Source: Chaetoderma sp. LZ-2023a
Taxonomy: Eukaryota; Mollusca; Caudofoveata; Chaetodermatida; Chaetodermatidae
DNA: 64,000 bases
Direction of reading: 5' to 3'
Assembly (NCBI GenBank): GCA_034401795.1
Contig: CM067370.1
Coordinates: forward strand, 105,689,387 to 105,753,386
Part shown: positions 12,601 through 25,213 of the stretch, one piece after another
How positions within the stretch are numbered: the stretch's first letter is position 1
Layout: each line of letters starts with the position of its first letter
The notes under the pieces: model-generated
What the model was told of the DNA's origin: nothing
Seen by the model: only the letters and a program-made list of their open reading frames with translations
Databases searched by the model: none
Made by a program: the position numbers and the translations under genes

Positions 12601-13299
12601 AGCACATGCATAGGCCTACACTTTCGGTTGATTTCTGTATTCAACAATCTGCTACAATATTATTGACAGCAGTTTTGACTGGAAATTTGGAACATTGGTA
12701 GTCTATCAATACTGCTACATAATTGTATTGGCCCTTCATGGATTTATTCCCACGGAAAGACAAAAGGATACTACTGATAATCACGCATCCATTATTCATT
12801 CGTATCCCGCGAGTTCTCTTTCGATACGAGATCGAGAAATGTATCTCTTGTGTAGGGGCCTATTGAGTAGCCATTGGCGTGGCGATGTCACGATCCACAG
12901 TGTTGCTTCTACAGTCTGCTACGGAGATAGACTGGGTCCTGGTCTGTCTGGTATCCGAAGTTGAGTCTGTGTAACAGTCTAGTCGTTGTGATAACGTAAG
13001 AAGATGACCGGTCATTATTACATTAGAGGTGTAGTTTCGAAGAAGCCAAGCCTTTATTTTTAGATGGATCCATTATTGTTAGCGAACTCTGTCTACTTTT
13101 TCGCCCTCTACAATATTATTACGCATGTTTTTATTTTGAAATTTACCACACACATAGTACGCCTCTAGACTGTCTGTAACAAGTCTGTAATTTTTACCCT
13201 ATCTCGAATGCAACAAATGTGAATCATACTATAATACAATACAGGAAATGTTAAACAGACATGGTACATCATCGTCGTCCTCATAATTTATTAACCCTG
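12601..13299. other. No recognised gene
   Basis: A short open frame at 12695-12964 (89 codons) has no recognisable similarity. Otherwise nothing is supported. Confidence 0.4.
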
Positions 13300-13520
13300 T
13301 ATTACCTAAATTGAGTCAAGAATAAAAATTGAGTGCCTATTTGCAGGCCAATAGACGACTGTTTTGAAGAGTTACTATTGGAATGACTGGCTCAATTATC
13401 GAGCCAGTCATTTCAGCGGTGAATTTTCAAAAACGATCTTCTCTTGACCTGCAAATTAACGTCCTCAAGATCACTGTAGAGGCCGGTTTTTGGTGGCCTC
13501 CTCATGAAAGGGTTAAAATA
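13300..13520. mobile_element. Palindromic TTAA repeat (family P), copy 1
   Basis: It is bounded by TTAACCCT at the left and AAGGGTTAA at the right. The centre is a near-perfect palindrome (aatgactggctcaatt / atcgagccagtcatt), with arms running out to ttgcaggcc.at and tgacctgcaa. Short element, no ORF. Confidence 0.75.
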
Positions 13521-13825
13521 CATTAAGAGAAGAGGATAGGCTTACATTGGCAGTCGTTGTCGTTGCAATGCTTAATACAGGTCTATGATAGCAACAAGTA
13601 GGTGGGTGGGGTGGGCTACCAGTCAAAGTATTAAAAAGATGTTCGTATAGTTGTCTTTATCTGAGATATTGAAGTTTCGGTGTTAAACATTCTAAAGGAT
13701 TTTGTTAGAAAAACACACAGTTGTGCCCAAGTAAGTCACATCTTGGTGGCGGTTGCTTGAAATGACTTCCATAGGCCTAACGTTAGTCAATCGGTCACGG
13801 AATCCGGATGGTATATTAATACATT

Positions 13826-14174
13826 AATACCGCGCTCGTGTTGGTATCGATGGATCTCTGAGCTTCTTGACTATCAATTTCCAGAAAACTATACAGGTAA
13901 GGTGTTGACTATTTTGAAACCAATTTGTCTAGGTGCTGTTGCTGCTTGTGGCAGTAACATCGCCCAGTCAAATTAGTTTCAAAATATTCACCAGCATGTT
14001 TTGTAAATAGCAAAGACATACAATTCGTACAACGTGTCGGACTATTAAGCATTTAAGACAGACTAAATTGAGTCAGTCATGACGTCATGATTATGACGTC
14101 ATCCTATACGTCACGTCGTTGATTATTACATCATATGACGTAATATGATGGATAGACAACATGAAAATGCCAAT
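13826..14174 (+). mobile_element. MITE family M, copy A'
   Basis: Closely matches copy A from about 10845 on. Its left terminal repeat is missing. It carries CAGGTAAG near 13894, the internal hairpin, and two TGACGTCA sites at 14080-14087 and 14094-14101. Confidence 0.7.
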
Positions 14175-14375
14175 TAGCAAGTGGTATTAATTATCCTCCC
14201 TCCGTCAGGGGACGAGTACATTGTATTCAGGGCAACAATCTATGATTGGCCTTATTAAAATATGTGACCTATAAATATGAATGGTCTCTTAATACAAGTG
14301 GTCCATATTGTGTGTGCCACGCATTACCAAGTGGTATTAGCCATGTAATGCTCAATTTGCTCATGACAATTTCAA

Positions 14376-14800
14376 TAGAGAGATCCATTTCTAGGTATGC
14401 CACGCCTATTTCTAGCTAAGCTCCACCCCGTTTTGCTTGTTGGAATCGATGTATATATATACGCTGAATAATGAATTCCCAGACTTCCAATTTCAAGGTA
14501 ACTATACAGGTAAGCTGATGACTATTTTGAAACTAATTTGACTGGGTGCTTTTAAAGGTTTGCTGCCTCTGGCCGCAACAACGCCAGGTCAAATTAGTTT
14601 CAAAATATTCAACACGATGGTGATTAAACAGTAAAGACATACAATTCGTACACTTGCCGGACTATTCAATGTTCATGAGTGAGCTCGATACGCCATTCAT
14701 TAACACATTTTGGATTGTGACGTCAGCCTGTATATGAAGCAATTGATTATGACGTCATATCCTTCAGTTACAGATCGAACCCAGCCATTATCATAGAAAA
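14376..14800 (+). mobile_element. MITE family M, copy B'
   Basis: Fuller version of copy B, with CAGGTAAG near 14508, both hairpin arms, and TGACGTCA at 14718-14725 and 14750-14757. The spacer between A' and B' (14175-14375) matches 11174-11397, so A-spacer-B was duplicated as a unit. Confidence 0.65.
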
Positions 14801-14804
14801 TGAC

Positions 14805-15050
14805 TGTTGAATAAATAGCAAAGACATACAATTCGAACAGCGTTTAGTCAAATTAGTTTCAAAATGTTCAACAGCATGTTGATTAAATAGTAAGGACGTG
14901 CAATTCGCATACTTGACTGGCTATTCAATGTTCCTGGTGGAGCTAGTTACGTCATTCATTACACATTTTGATTGTGAGGTCCAGCTACATCTGACATAAA
15001 TAATTATGACGATGTGATACAGAAAAATCCATTATCATAGAAAATGTGTG
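14805..15050 (+). repeat. Partial tandem copy of the MITE B' right half
   Basis: Repeats the right arm and tail of B' (about 14570-14800), including caaattagtttcaaaat and the attatcatagaaaatg ending. Confidence 0.65.
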
Positions 15051-15404
15051 TGGTCAGTTTGATAGAGTGCTAAAGTGGACATATAAGAGACGCCACGAGT
15101 GGGCGTATGCTTGAGTACTTTCTCGCGAGATACGAATGGAGAACACTTCTCACATCGGGTTCAAAATTATTCCAACAACAAGTTACTGTTTTTGTTTGGA
15201 AACAGTTGAAGTCATCCCCGATCTGTACTGTAATTTTGTAATTGATAAGATGTTTACAGGATGCTGGTTAGTGGGGAGCATCCTTGGGCAAGGGTGGCGA
15301 TGGAGGGAGGGGTGGGGGCACGGTGCGCATTCTCCTACACGTAGCTTGGTTCTATGGTGACTGAAATAATTAATAGTCTTAGCAGTTGGAAACATATCAT
15401 ACTG
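15051..15404. other. No recognised gene
   Basis: Nothing supported. A G-rich patch lies near 15290-15320. Confidence 0.4.
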
Positions 15405-15683
<279 letters not shown>

Positions 15684-15819
15684 ATAGCACCAATATGTGT
15701 TAATTAAGTAATCCTTTAAATTGTTTTCTTGAATGATTTTGTTGTCAGTATTTTGTCCCGGTTCGAATACGCTTTCGAATGATGTACGTATGACTATAAT
15801 AATATAGTGTTTGTTTTTA

Positions 15820-16395
15820 ATGATCTTGACGACTTCAACGCAACCTGCGGTACTGTAACGACATTAGGTTTAGTGATCTTAATCTCATTTCGTAGCTTTG
15901 ATTCCTTATTTTTGGTATAAGTTTCGTAGCCCTTCGCTGCACATTTTCCAGAGTTATGGACTGACTTTTGTATTTGGGAGACCATACAGCATTGCAATAT
16001 TCCAAGACAGGTCTCACAGTAAATTGAATGTGGCTGGTTGTACGTGTGTTATAGTTCGTTGATTACACCCAAAAGAGAATTTGCTTTTTAACTATAGCAT
16101 TTATATGTGTATCAAATGATAGTTTGCTATCGATGTAAACCTCCCCTTCCCCCCTCCCCCACCAATCCTTTTCACAATCAGTGGACGTAATTGGGGAGCT
16201 TAAGCTATTTCCTAATGTATTGTACCGTCGACCTGGATTGTTTGTACCTAATGGTAGAACGTGTATTTGTTTTTGGTTAAAAGTAAGCTGCCAATCTTCT
16301 GCCCACTTGTAAGCGTTGTCAATATCCCTTTGCAGATCTGATAATAAAGGATTTCCAAACACCTTTGTATCATCGGCGAACATCTTACAATCATT
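15820..16395 (-). mobile_element. LINE reverse-transcriptase fragment
   Basis: On the - strand, 16383-16063 encodes the non-LTR RT catalytic region (MFADDTKVF, then WQLTFN, then IDSKLSFDTHI). Positions 16017-15835 encode the following stretch (LEYCNAVWSP, then ENVQRRATKLI), typical of the CR1/Jockey-type RT tail. The two pieces are in different frames, with stops between and a low-complexity insertion near 16140-16180. It is a dead fragment missing both the endonuclease and the 3' end. Confidence 0.8.
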
Positions 16396-16399
16396 GGTT

Positions 16400-18170
16400 A
16401 GGTTATCATTTGTATAGAGCTGGCTACAGATTGCCAGTCTGATTTAGCTTTGCTAATTTTGACCCTCTGAGCTCGATTCAGGGGAATCCCGACGTAATGA
16501 CGTCAATGTGGGAAATGTGTACTGAATTGAATCGAATGAAATTAAGCAAAAATTAGTTGTTGTCGGTAACGGAACGGCATACACACTACATAAACGTGCG
16601 TTACTACGTACGCTACTAAGGACGCCTTGTCAAGACACGTATTCGCGCTTGCTTGTCAAACTAACCAATTGCATAATAGGTTATAAACAGTTTCGGCCTC
16701 AACGTACTCTAACCCGTTCTCTGATTGGTTGGCTGTCCCACTGACCGTCAGACACCGGCTCGCACTTGTCAAAACCCATGTGCTCTAATGGAGGACAACG
16801 ACGATTCAGACGTTGGAACCAGAGTAAAACCACCGCTACAGTGGAGCAGTAGCTGGACCAGAATTTACACAGTAAGTCAATGATTAAAAATAGTGCCAAT
16901 TAAAGTGTGGAAGGATATTTTAATGTCGCTAGAATTATTACTAAATAGATGCATAGTCGTCTGCGCGGATTATGTAGGAATAGACAAGCGTCGCATAAAG
17001 TCAGACATGAGACAAGTGGGCGTTCCTCATAGTCCTATGGCTATGCATTGCTATCGGCATCAGAAGTGACGTGCTAATATTAATCAGTAATAATGAAATC
17101 TATTTGATTGTGTAATATAGCCAATTTTAAACTTTTCTAAATTCAGTAAAAATAAAATACATCCAACATTGATGTAAAATATGAGTAAAAATAGATCAAT
17201 AGCAACCAATCAAGGGAGACAACTTTACTACGAATGACAAATTTAGTTGCTCTTTAACAATGTCGTTTTATTGGAATATAATATAATGTACTGAAGCCAT
17301 GGCTGTAAAGCTGTTCCTCGCATTATGCATACTCAGACTCAGAGGAATATTTAATTATATATATTATATAATTTAAATCAATAAATTGTGCATAGCCCTA
17401 GAAAATTGGATACTTCAAACTAATTTATTTACCTATTTAGTGAATTATATGTCTTATGGCATAGGTTGTGTGTAGTACTTCTTTATCCTGCTTATTCTAC
17501 AGGAGTGAAGCTAGGAACTGTTTAGACAAGGTTTCAGGTAAAAGACTACTCAGAATGAGTTTTCACAAGTTCTGTCAGTGCTGACAGCATTCTTATCATC
17601 TCTTGGATGGTTTTCAGCCCAATGATCTTCCAATGGACGATTTTAGAAATAAGATAGTATAAGAAAGCATTTACTGCACTTTGATTGATTTTTATTTTGT
17701 GAGATTATTAGGGCAATCGAGGAATGTACGGTACCACAGACAGGGGGATGGCATCACAACTAGGGAGGAGATAGTAAGTTAGAATATAGTAAGTAACCAC
17801 CCTGCGCTCTGGCCCAGCACTCAGGCCAAAATGCTAGTGGCGTGCATGCCTTGCAATGTTATTAGTTTTGGCTTGTTTACAAATTTAAAAAAATACATCT
17901 TTTCATATATATTTTGCTTGAAAAGCACCACCTCTGAATTTCCTAGTAGGAATCCTGTTTTGCAGTCTCAGCTGACTGTATGAACACTAACAGGAAGCAC
18001 CATGTTGAGGCCACGTGATTGAACAGCATCATAATATAATTTGGATATCCGCTAGTGCCATCACATAATAGTCACTGACAAAGTGAGCCTCAGTGGCCGC
18101 GGCCTTCATTTTATAGTAAATTTAGCCAGAATTGGCCTTTCCCGTGGTCTTGAGAAGTTGAGGAATTTGC
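16400..18170. other. No recognised gene
   Basis: AT-rich. A TGACGTCA site lies near 16498. No coding frame resembles a known family. Confidence 0.4.
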
Positions 18171-18345
18171 AGAATAAAAGAAGACTATTTTGGAAAAATT
18201 TCCACTGACATACCTGGCTCAATAACCGAGCAAGTTATTCCAGTGGTAAACCTTCAAATATAGACTTCTCTTTGTCTGCAAATGGACATTCAATAAGCAA
18301 ATATATAGATTTTCTTGACCAAATCCTTTCATGGCTGAAAATATT
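18171..18345. mobile_element. Palindromic TTAA repeat (family P), copy 2
   Basis: Arms gaagactatttt...ccactg and ccagtggtaaa...agacttctct surround a degenerate central palindrome (ctggctcaataaccgag). The right flank ccaaatcctttcatggc corresponds to the family outer arm. Confidence 0.65.
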
Positions 18346-18473
18346 TACGAAATGTTCTGTGTGGACTAAATTAACTTTATAAAGATTTTCTCTAAATTTG
18401 ACATTTTTCTCAAAAGCATGAAAATAATTTTTGTTGAAATAAATGAAATCATGTCTTAGACCAGAGTGTTACG

Positions 18474-18545
18474 GCCCAAGTTGCCCCATACTTTAGCAAT
18501 GGCGTATCTCACAGCGCTATGTGATTATAAATTCTAGCCAATCAC
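18474..18545. repeat. Half copy of the 29088-29378 MITE
   Basis: gttgccccatac.tta.caatgg and the nearby gctatgtgattataaatt match the 29.1-29.4 kb element. The sequence before it (18340-18470) matches 29380-29500 in reverse complement. Confidence 0.5.
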
Positions 18546-18552
18546 CACTCAG

Positions 18553-18757
18553 TCAGCCAGAGTTCCACGAGGGACGTGGCACCGCTGTTCCTGTCGCACA
18601 GGTGCGGTCCAGCGTACCCTCAGGTACGATCCGCTCCCTTCTTTCCGCCCTTTGAGGACTTACCCTTCCCGCCTCTCGGGCGATCAGGAGCAACATTGGG
18701 GAGGGTAGGAGCCTCCACAACCTTCTTGCGCCAAGCCAGACAGATGGAGGGCTTGCT
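18553..18757 (-). mobile_element. DIRS-family fragment, inverted
   Basis: Reverse complement of about 21183-21360 inside the DIRS fossil to the right, over nearly its whole length. It is a piece of the gag-like region only: broken and short. Confidence 0.8.
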
Positions 18758-18789
18758 GAGATCATTGTGCTTATGGCTTTTAACCAGAT

Positions 18790-19875
18790 AAGTTATTTGT
18801 TAACAAAATGCCTATTAATCTGAAAAATTAGCATTTTATGTTATTAATTTGTGTTATATAATAGGACAGTGATAACAAGTTGTGAAAGTTGTTAAATAAA
18901 GTCAAAAGCTTTAAGTGTTTTGTGTGATTTGAAGTGTTTTAGAGTAAATTAAGTTTGTATCATTATCATTAGTAATTCAGAGCAAATGTTCAGCTTTCCT
19001 TGTCTCTAAACAGCAGTGAAAGCTTCATCTGATAATGTCACTCAGTGTTTTATGGATATTTTTTCAACAGAGGCGAGTTCAGAGTGTATACCAACATGTG
19101 CTATAAATTAGCTTAATGTTCACACATGCCTAGAGAGAGGAGGGGATGAATATGTGAATATCGTGTTACAATGCAGGATCTGGCTACATTTAATGGTGCT
19201 GAAATAATATGTCAAACCGAGAAGTTAAATGACTGGCTTGCCAACATTCTATTAAATATGTAGTAAGTGTAGAAATGCCAGATGAAATATAAAAGGAGAA
19301 ACTCGTCACATAGTCAGTCACATATGTGAGTCGCTGATCATAACCAAAGTTAATCCAGAATGTAAATCTCGTCTCAGTAGCCCTATTTAAAGGCATTAAA
19401 ATGCAAAGGGTTAATGTTTGCGATGCTCGTGCTATAAGTGTGGTGGTAAACTCATTAAGGAGAACACCACAATCTAAAAAAGAGATTTTATCAATAAATA
19501 ATATGTCAAAAATATCAGCCAAGATTAACGCATTTGTTGAGTTTTGCTTGGTAAACGCTGCAATTTAGGCGTTTAATGTCAGGAGACTCTTTCTAATCTG
19601 GCTTACAAAAGCTTAGGTATGTGGTGCTGCTAGCAGCAAAAATTGTATATGTTGATCATCTGAGTAACAGATTGAAATAAATAAGTAGCCAGTGACCTAT
19701 AGCCAGATCCAAGCCTAGGTGTGCAAACAATTGGTTTTCATGCTCCTGGCAATTACTATTTCTAACCATTTCATCCTCGAGGCCGGTGAAATGATTAACT
19801 GAGGCAATTATGTCTTTTAGACCAGAGCCCCACTTTCACCTGAATGGGGAACCCAATTGAACTCAGTGTAAAGTG
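18790..19875. other. No recognised gene
   Basis: AT-rich; a 110-codon open frame on the - strand at 19522-19190 has no recognisable domain. Confidence 0.4.
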
Positions 19876-20085
19876 GCCTAAAATCAGGCCTTACCACAGA
19901 TATGCCTACATGTATGACTGCAAACAGTCCAGGTGTCAAAAACTTATTATTTTCTTGATAAGGCCTTCCCTCAGTGATGCCTATGTGCAAACAGTACAGG
20001 TATCAAGGATGTATAGCATTCTTTTCTCAAATCAAGGGCCTTTGCATGATGCTGCCTATGACTGCAAACAGTACAGGTATCAAAT
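19876..20085 (+). repeat. Short tandem repeat, about 3 units of 65-80 bp
   Basis: The phrase tgcctatgactgcaaacagt / acaggtatcaa recurs near 19910, 19977 and 20050. Confidence 0.65.
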
Positions 20086-20412
20086 ACATCTCAATACTAT
20101 CATTATGATCAACAATTTAAAGCTGAGCACTGGTATCAAGGACCATTATGTGCAAAATGGATATCAGATAGTTTTATCTTGCATTTAGTATCAGGTTGTG
20201 TTCTTTTAGCAAGCAAATATAAAAAGCACAGATCATTCAGATTCAGATGCTTGTTTATCTGTTGTATTTGTCAAAGACAAAAAGCAGGGTTGCATTTACA
20301 CTTATTTAAATTTTGCCCTGCCTCGAGCAGTGAAATAATGTTTCAAAATAGATACAATTGCATTAATTACTTTTCTAATTAGGCCTAATTGTTTGCTGTC
20401 CCAGTTGAGCCT

Positions 20413-23400
20413 TTCTCCTTCGATCAATACTCACCATTCTATTACTTCTGATATACAGCTGGCCCTGACAGCTGGCTCTAGGACTATAGACTTAGTATGC
20501 TTTACCGGCCAAGCCAGCCCCGCCATCGTGTGACGAGTGCCACAAATTCGTTCGGGTTCTGTTTAAGGACCATGTCTGTTTTCGATGTACGAAATGTAAC
20601 CGTAACAATAGGTGTAATGTATGTGCAGTGTGGTCGGTTGACATGATGTTGAAGTTCCTTGCCCAGAAGGACTTGGCAGGGTCTGACGCGGGGTCAGGCG
20701 GTCCAAAAGCAAATCGTGGAGCATCCGTTTCGGCCCTTGGGGGCGCTCCACGTCTGCAACCGGAGGTGGCGGAGATGGCACCGCCGGCGTGATTAGGTCC
20801 GGCTATGCAGGGCTTCCTGCATAGCGTTCTGCCCACGCTGGTGTCATCCCTGCTGCCAAAAGTTGTAGGGCAGTCTCCTCCCGTGTTTGATTCAGACCCT
20901 GTCCTTGGACAGGGTTCTGGACTGGCCACCGAGGGAGCCGTCTCGTATGGCCCCCAGGCAGTCCTGATGGGCTCTGTCTCTCTGCGACCACCTCCGGGTG
21001 GTCCAGTAGCGGTGGCCGGTCCGTCAGGCATGGGAGCCGTCCGCCAGGATGGCTCCACAGGTTCCTCGTCTAGTGACGACTCTTCCGGGTCTGAAGATGA
21101 GGAGGCCGAGGAGAAGAGGTTGCTGCGGCCTGTGATGCCACGGGTGGAGAATATGGAGGTCGATTCCGTCCTGGACGGAACCGCCCTCCATCTGTCTGGC
21201 TTGGCGCAAGAAGGTTGTGGAGGCTCCTACCCTCCCCAATGTTGCTCCTGATCGCCCGAGAGGCGGGAAGGGTAAGTCCTCAAAGGGCGGAAAGAAGGGA
21301 GCAGATCGTACCTGAGGGTACGCTGGACCGCACCTGTGCGACAGGAACAGCGCTGCCAGTTAGACCGGCCAAGCCAAGACTGTAACAAGAATTAACTCCT
21401 TAACCGTGTGGTGGATTTCAGCTAAATTTTGCTAGAAGCACCTTATGGGATCATCTGAACATCTATTCAGAATTCTGATTGGTCAATTTTTTGGGTTGAA
21501 ATCTTAGATTTTATGCGAAATTTACCTAAAATGTTCGACGCGTATCCACTTTAGCCGCTTGATGGATTTTCAACCAAATTTGTCTTGAAGGATTCTATTG
21601 TGCTACATGTAGGTTCCAAAAAATCTATTCAGAATTTTGATTGGTCAATTTTTTTGGCTCTTAGAAATCTTAGAATTTATGAAAGATTTACCGGACATTG
21701 TCAAAATGCATCTCCTCTTAGCCTGGAGGCCCATGCATATTTCCACATTCCAATGAACAGGAGTTGTCACAGGTTTCTGAGATTTGCGTTTCAGAATCAA
21801 GTATGGGAGTTTATAGTCCTCCCATTTGGCCTGTCGACAGCTCCACGGGTTTTCACCAGAGTGGTCCTTGCGGTGACAGCGTTTCTCAGAAAAGAGAACG
21901 TGGCGCTACACACCTACATAGACGATTGGCTGATCAAAGCAGACACATCAGCCAGGTTAGAGGTGGATCCTGCTCTGACTCTGAAGTTGCTTTCAGATCT
22001 AGGCTGGATAGTCAACAATGAGAAATCCGAGTTGACACCCACTCAACAGTTCGTTTATTTAGGGATACGATTCGATCTCGAGGAGGGCAGGGTTACCCGT
22101 CAGAGCCCAGAGTGGTGTCTCTGTTAGCTATCCTCAAGAGTTTTCGATTGGGAAACCACATTCAAGCGAGGCTGTTTCTTCAGATGCTGGGCATGATGGT
22201 CTCCATGGAGCAGGTAATCCCGTACGCTGCTCTGATGCGAAGGCCTATCCAGTTGTATCTGATGTCTGTGGAAACAGAGAACAGAACCCCTGTCAAAGCT
22301 GGTGCCAGTTTTGGAGCCAATAATGTAGCATCTTGTATGGTGGAAAAAGCGTCAGAATCTCCTAGTAGGGGTTTCGCTGCACCTACCCTATCCCCAGCTG
22401 TCTGTGTACACGGATGCATCGCATGAGGGATGGGGGGCCTGCCTGGGAGTACACCAGGTGTCGGGCACATGGATTCTCCAAGAGAGCCAGGTGCATATCA
22501 ATTTGTTGGAAATGATGGCAGTGGAACTGGCATTGGAAAAATTTCTTCCAAAAGTCAGGGGCAAGGCGTATATTGATACGGTCAGACAACTCGACAGTAG
22601 TATCATACATAAATCGCCAAGGCGGGACCAAGTCACCCACACTATGTATCAAAGTGTGGCACTTGATTCAATGGTGCAGGAATTACTCTGTTGTTTTGAA
22701 AGCAGCTCACATTCCTGGGCGATTGAACATTCTGGCGGATGCTTCATCTCGGAGACAGAGAATTCTGCCAACAGAATGGTCTCTCAACCCTCCAGTTCTT
22801 CACAGGATCTTCGAGCATTGGGGCAAACCCAACGTGGACTTGTTCGCCACAAAGGAAAATGCTCAAATCATGACTTATGTCTCACCAATTCCAGATCCAA
22901 ATGCCATCGATACAGACGCTCTGGCGATAAGCTGGAGAGGGATGCACGCTTACGCGTACCCACCCACCATTCTTCTACCGAAGATATTGGTGAAGATCAG
23001 GGAGGAACCGTGCCTGGTCCTGCTAATATCGTCCCGAAATGTTCAAATTGACTGCGTGGATGTTATCAACCAACGGTCCACGTCGGAAGGCTTTTCTCGA
23101 CAAGCTGCGAATTTCATCGCAGCTGCGAGAAGGAGGTCAACCTTCCAAGTCATAACAACAAGGTTAACAGATTTGCAGACTGGTGTGAAGGAAAAGGTAT
23201 TGATACCTTTCAATCCACTATTCAGCAAATAGCAGACTTTCTCTGTGAGCTGTTCTTTATAGGACTAGCTCCTGTCACAATTGCTGGATACAAGTCAGCT
23301 TTGGCGTCAGTTATCCCTTGTATAGCCAACAGGGATAGTCCAGTGGTGCCCCAGTTGTATGTGATGGTGAAGGGAATGAGCAATCTCCGACCGAGACAAC

Positions 23401-24900
23401 CGGTAGTCATTCCATCCTGGAGTCTATCTTTAGTGCTTAATGTACTGGCCAAGCACCCTTTCAAACCGTTGCGTTCGGCTAGTCTAAAGCATTTGACTCT
23501 AAAGGCGGTTTTTCTATTGGCAGCTTCCTCAGATAGAAGTCGCAATGAGATCCATGCGCCTTCAGCAGAGAGGGACCGATTTATTGTCTCCGGAGAGGGT
23601 CTGCGTCTACTGACAAGAGCAGAGTTTATGTCAAAGAATCAATCTTTGAGATATCCCGGCAAACCGATCATTATACCGAAACTAACTAGGTGTGATCGTG
23701 ATGCCAGTGTCTGGTGCCCAGTCCGTGCTTTGACTAAGTACAAAAAATGGACGGACTCGTTACGGTCGAATGATAGACATCTGTGGCTCTTCCATAAGAA
23801 GCCATATGATACCGCATCCATGGATTCTATATCTCGTTGGGTAGTCGAATGCATTCAGACTACCCATGAGATTGCGACTGGACACCAGGTGCAATGCGCA
23901 AGGGCACATGATGTTAGGGGAATAGCCGTCTCGACCACCCTTTACAATGGTGTTCCATTAGAGGACATCATGGCTGTTGCACAATGGCACTGTGAGTCCT
24001 CTTTCACGGATTACTATATGAGGGATGTGTCAGACTCCGCCAATCCACTCGCTTTACCTGTTTTGAAACGGTAGTTATACGACCACACTGCTCTTCTCCC
24101 TTTTTTGGCATTTGTAAGAAGGATTTAAGAAGCAAACATGGTCGAGCGTGGCGATTCTGTCACTGATGGCCGGACGAGTGAATGGTTGAAGGCTCCACAT
24201 CTGAAATCCAAATATCATGAGGTAATTCAAGATTGAGAGTTTTTTGTATTATGTTTATATATCATGTTCATTCATTTCAGCTCATTCCCAGGCTAATATA
24301 TGCAAAGAGCAGTTAACCCTCTTGGCATATTTGTGTTTCAGGCGAGGTGCATGTTTGTGAGTTCTCTCCCTTTTCTTAGGAGAAAAAAAGGGGGGGGGGG
24401 GGGCAGTGATGCATATGTGATTCGGTTCCGTTAACTTGATGGTTCTTTTAGGTCTCCATTAATCAAGTTTAAGTCTAGCTCTTTCTCTAAGGGGCAAAAG
24501 TAGCAATTGATGGCTTGCCCCTTCCCACCAGGTTACTGTCTAAATCTGGTGTATATCAGAAGTAATAGAATGGTGAGTATTGATCGAAGGAGAATGAAGG
24601 AAATTTCAATTTACCTTTCTCCGAGATCTAACAATACTCACCATTCTATTACGGACCCAGCCTCCCAGCCCCACAGAGTCAAGCCATGGGTATCTCTTGT
24701 TTGGTGGCTATGCAAATAATATGCGCTTCATGGCAAATGGGTACTCGGCAGTTGGGAGCCGAGTACCCGGTTCCAGGAGTCGGTAAAGCTTACTAAGTCT
24801 ATAGTCCTAGGGCCCAGCTATCCAGACTAGCTTGTATCAGAAGTAATAGAATGGTGAGTATTGTTAGATCTCGGAGAACGGGAAATTGAAATTTCCTTCA
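20413..24900 (+). mobile_element. DIRS-like tyrosine-recombinase retroelement, broken
   Basis: Inverted terminal repeats lie at about 20424-20507 and 24781-24863. An internal region at about 24555-24653 is complementary to both outer ends joined together, the hallmark of DIRS elements. Order: gag-like region (20500-21360), RT and RNase H region (about 21715-22870), tyrosine recombinase region (23040-24074). At 4.5 kb it is much shorter than the 7 kb copy in this window. It has roughly five or more breaks plus deletions. An unrelated segment containing two diverged tandem units sits at about 21375-21715. Clearly older than the 34.6-41.6 kb copy. Confidence 0.85.
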
Positions 24901-25113
24901 ATTTGAGGGATAAAGGATTAAGACCGCCACAAAGGTAATTTTGGCAGTCTTGTCCTTTTAATGTTTTAAGAAAGAATGTCTTAATAAATCACAACCTTTT
25001 CCTCTAAAAGCAAGATAATCATTCAGCCATATGTGAATTCAGTTGTAATTTACTCTTCTCTTGTTCAAAGTAACATATATTAAAGTTGTATTCTATTATA
25101 TTTACTGTTTCAG
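24901..25113. other. Upstream flank or intron of the elongase gene
   Basis: AT-rich DNA before a plausible splice acceptor (tttactgtttcag ending at 25113). No further exon recognised. Confidence 0.35.
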
Positions 25114-25213
25114 TCATTATTGGAAACTTTATCCAGTAACATTTAACAGCTGTCAAACATGGTGCTTCGAGAATTCATCGAGTATTTTCACTATGCATTA
25201 GAAGAAAAATCAG
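25114..25213 (+). CDS. ELOVL4: ELOVL4 exon with start codon (5'UTR 25114-25158, coding 25159-25213)
   Basis: The ATG sits in a good initiation context (caaacATGG). It encodes [18 protein letters not shown], then one base of the split D19 codon, followed by a CAG|GTACC-type donor. The reading phase fits exon 2 exactly. A pyrimidine-rich acceptor ends at 25113, so at least one noncoding exon probably lies further upstream; I could not place it. Confidence 0.8.

Noticed and set aside
20492-21058. 188-codon - strand ORF
   Set aside because: Complement of the DIRS gag-like region; a shadow of the GC-rich + strand sequence.
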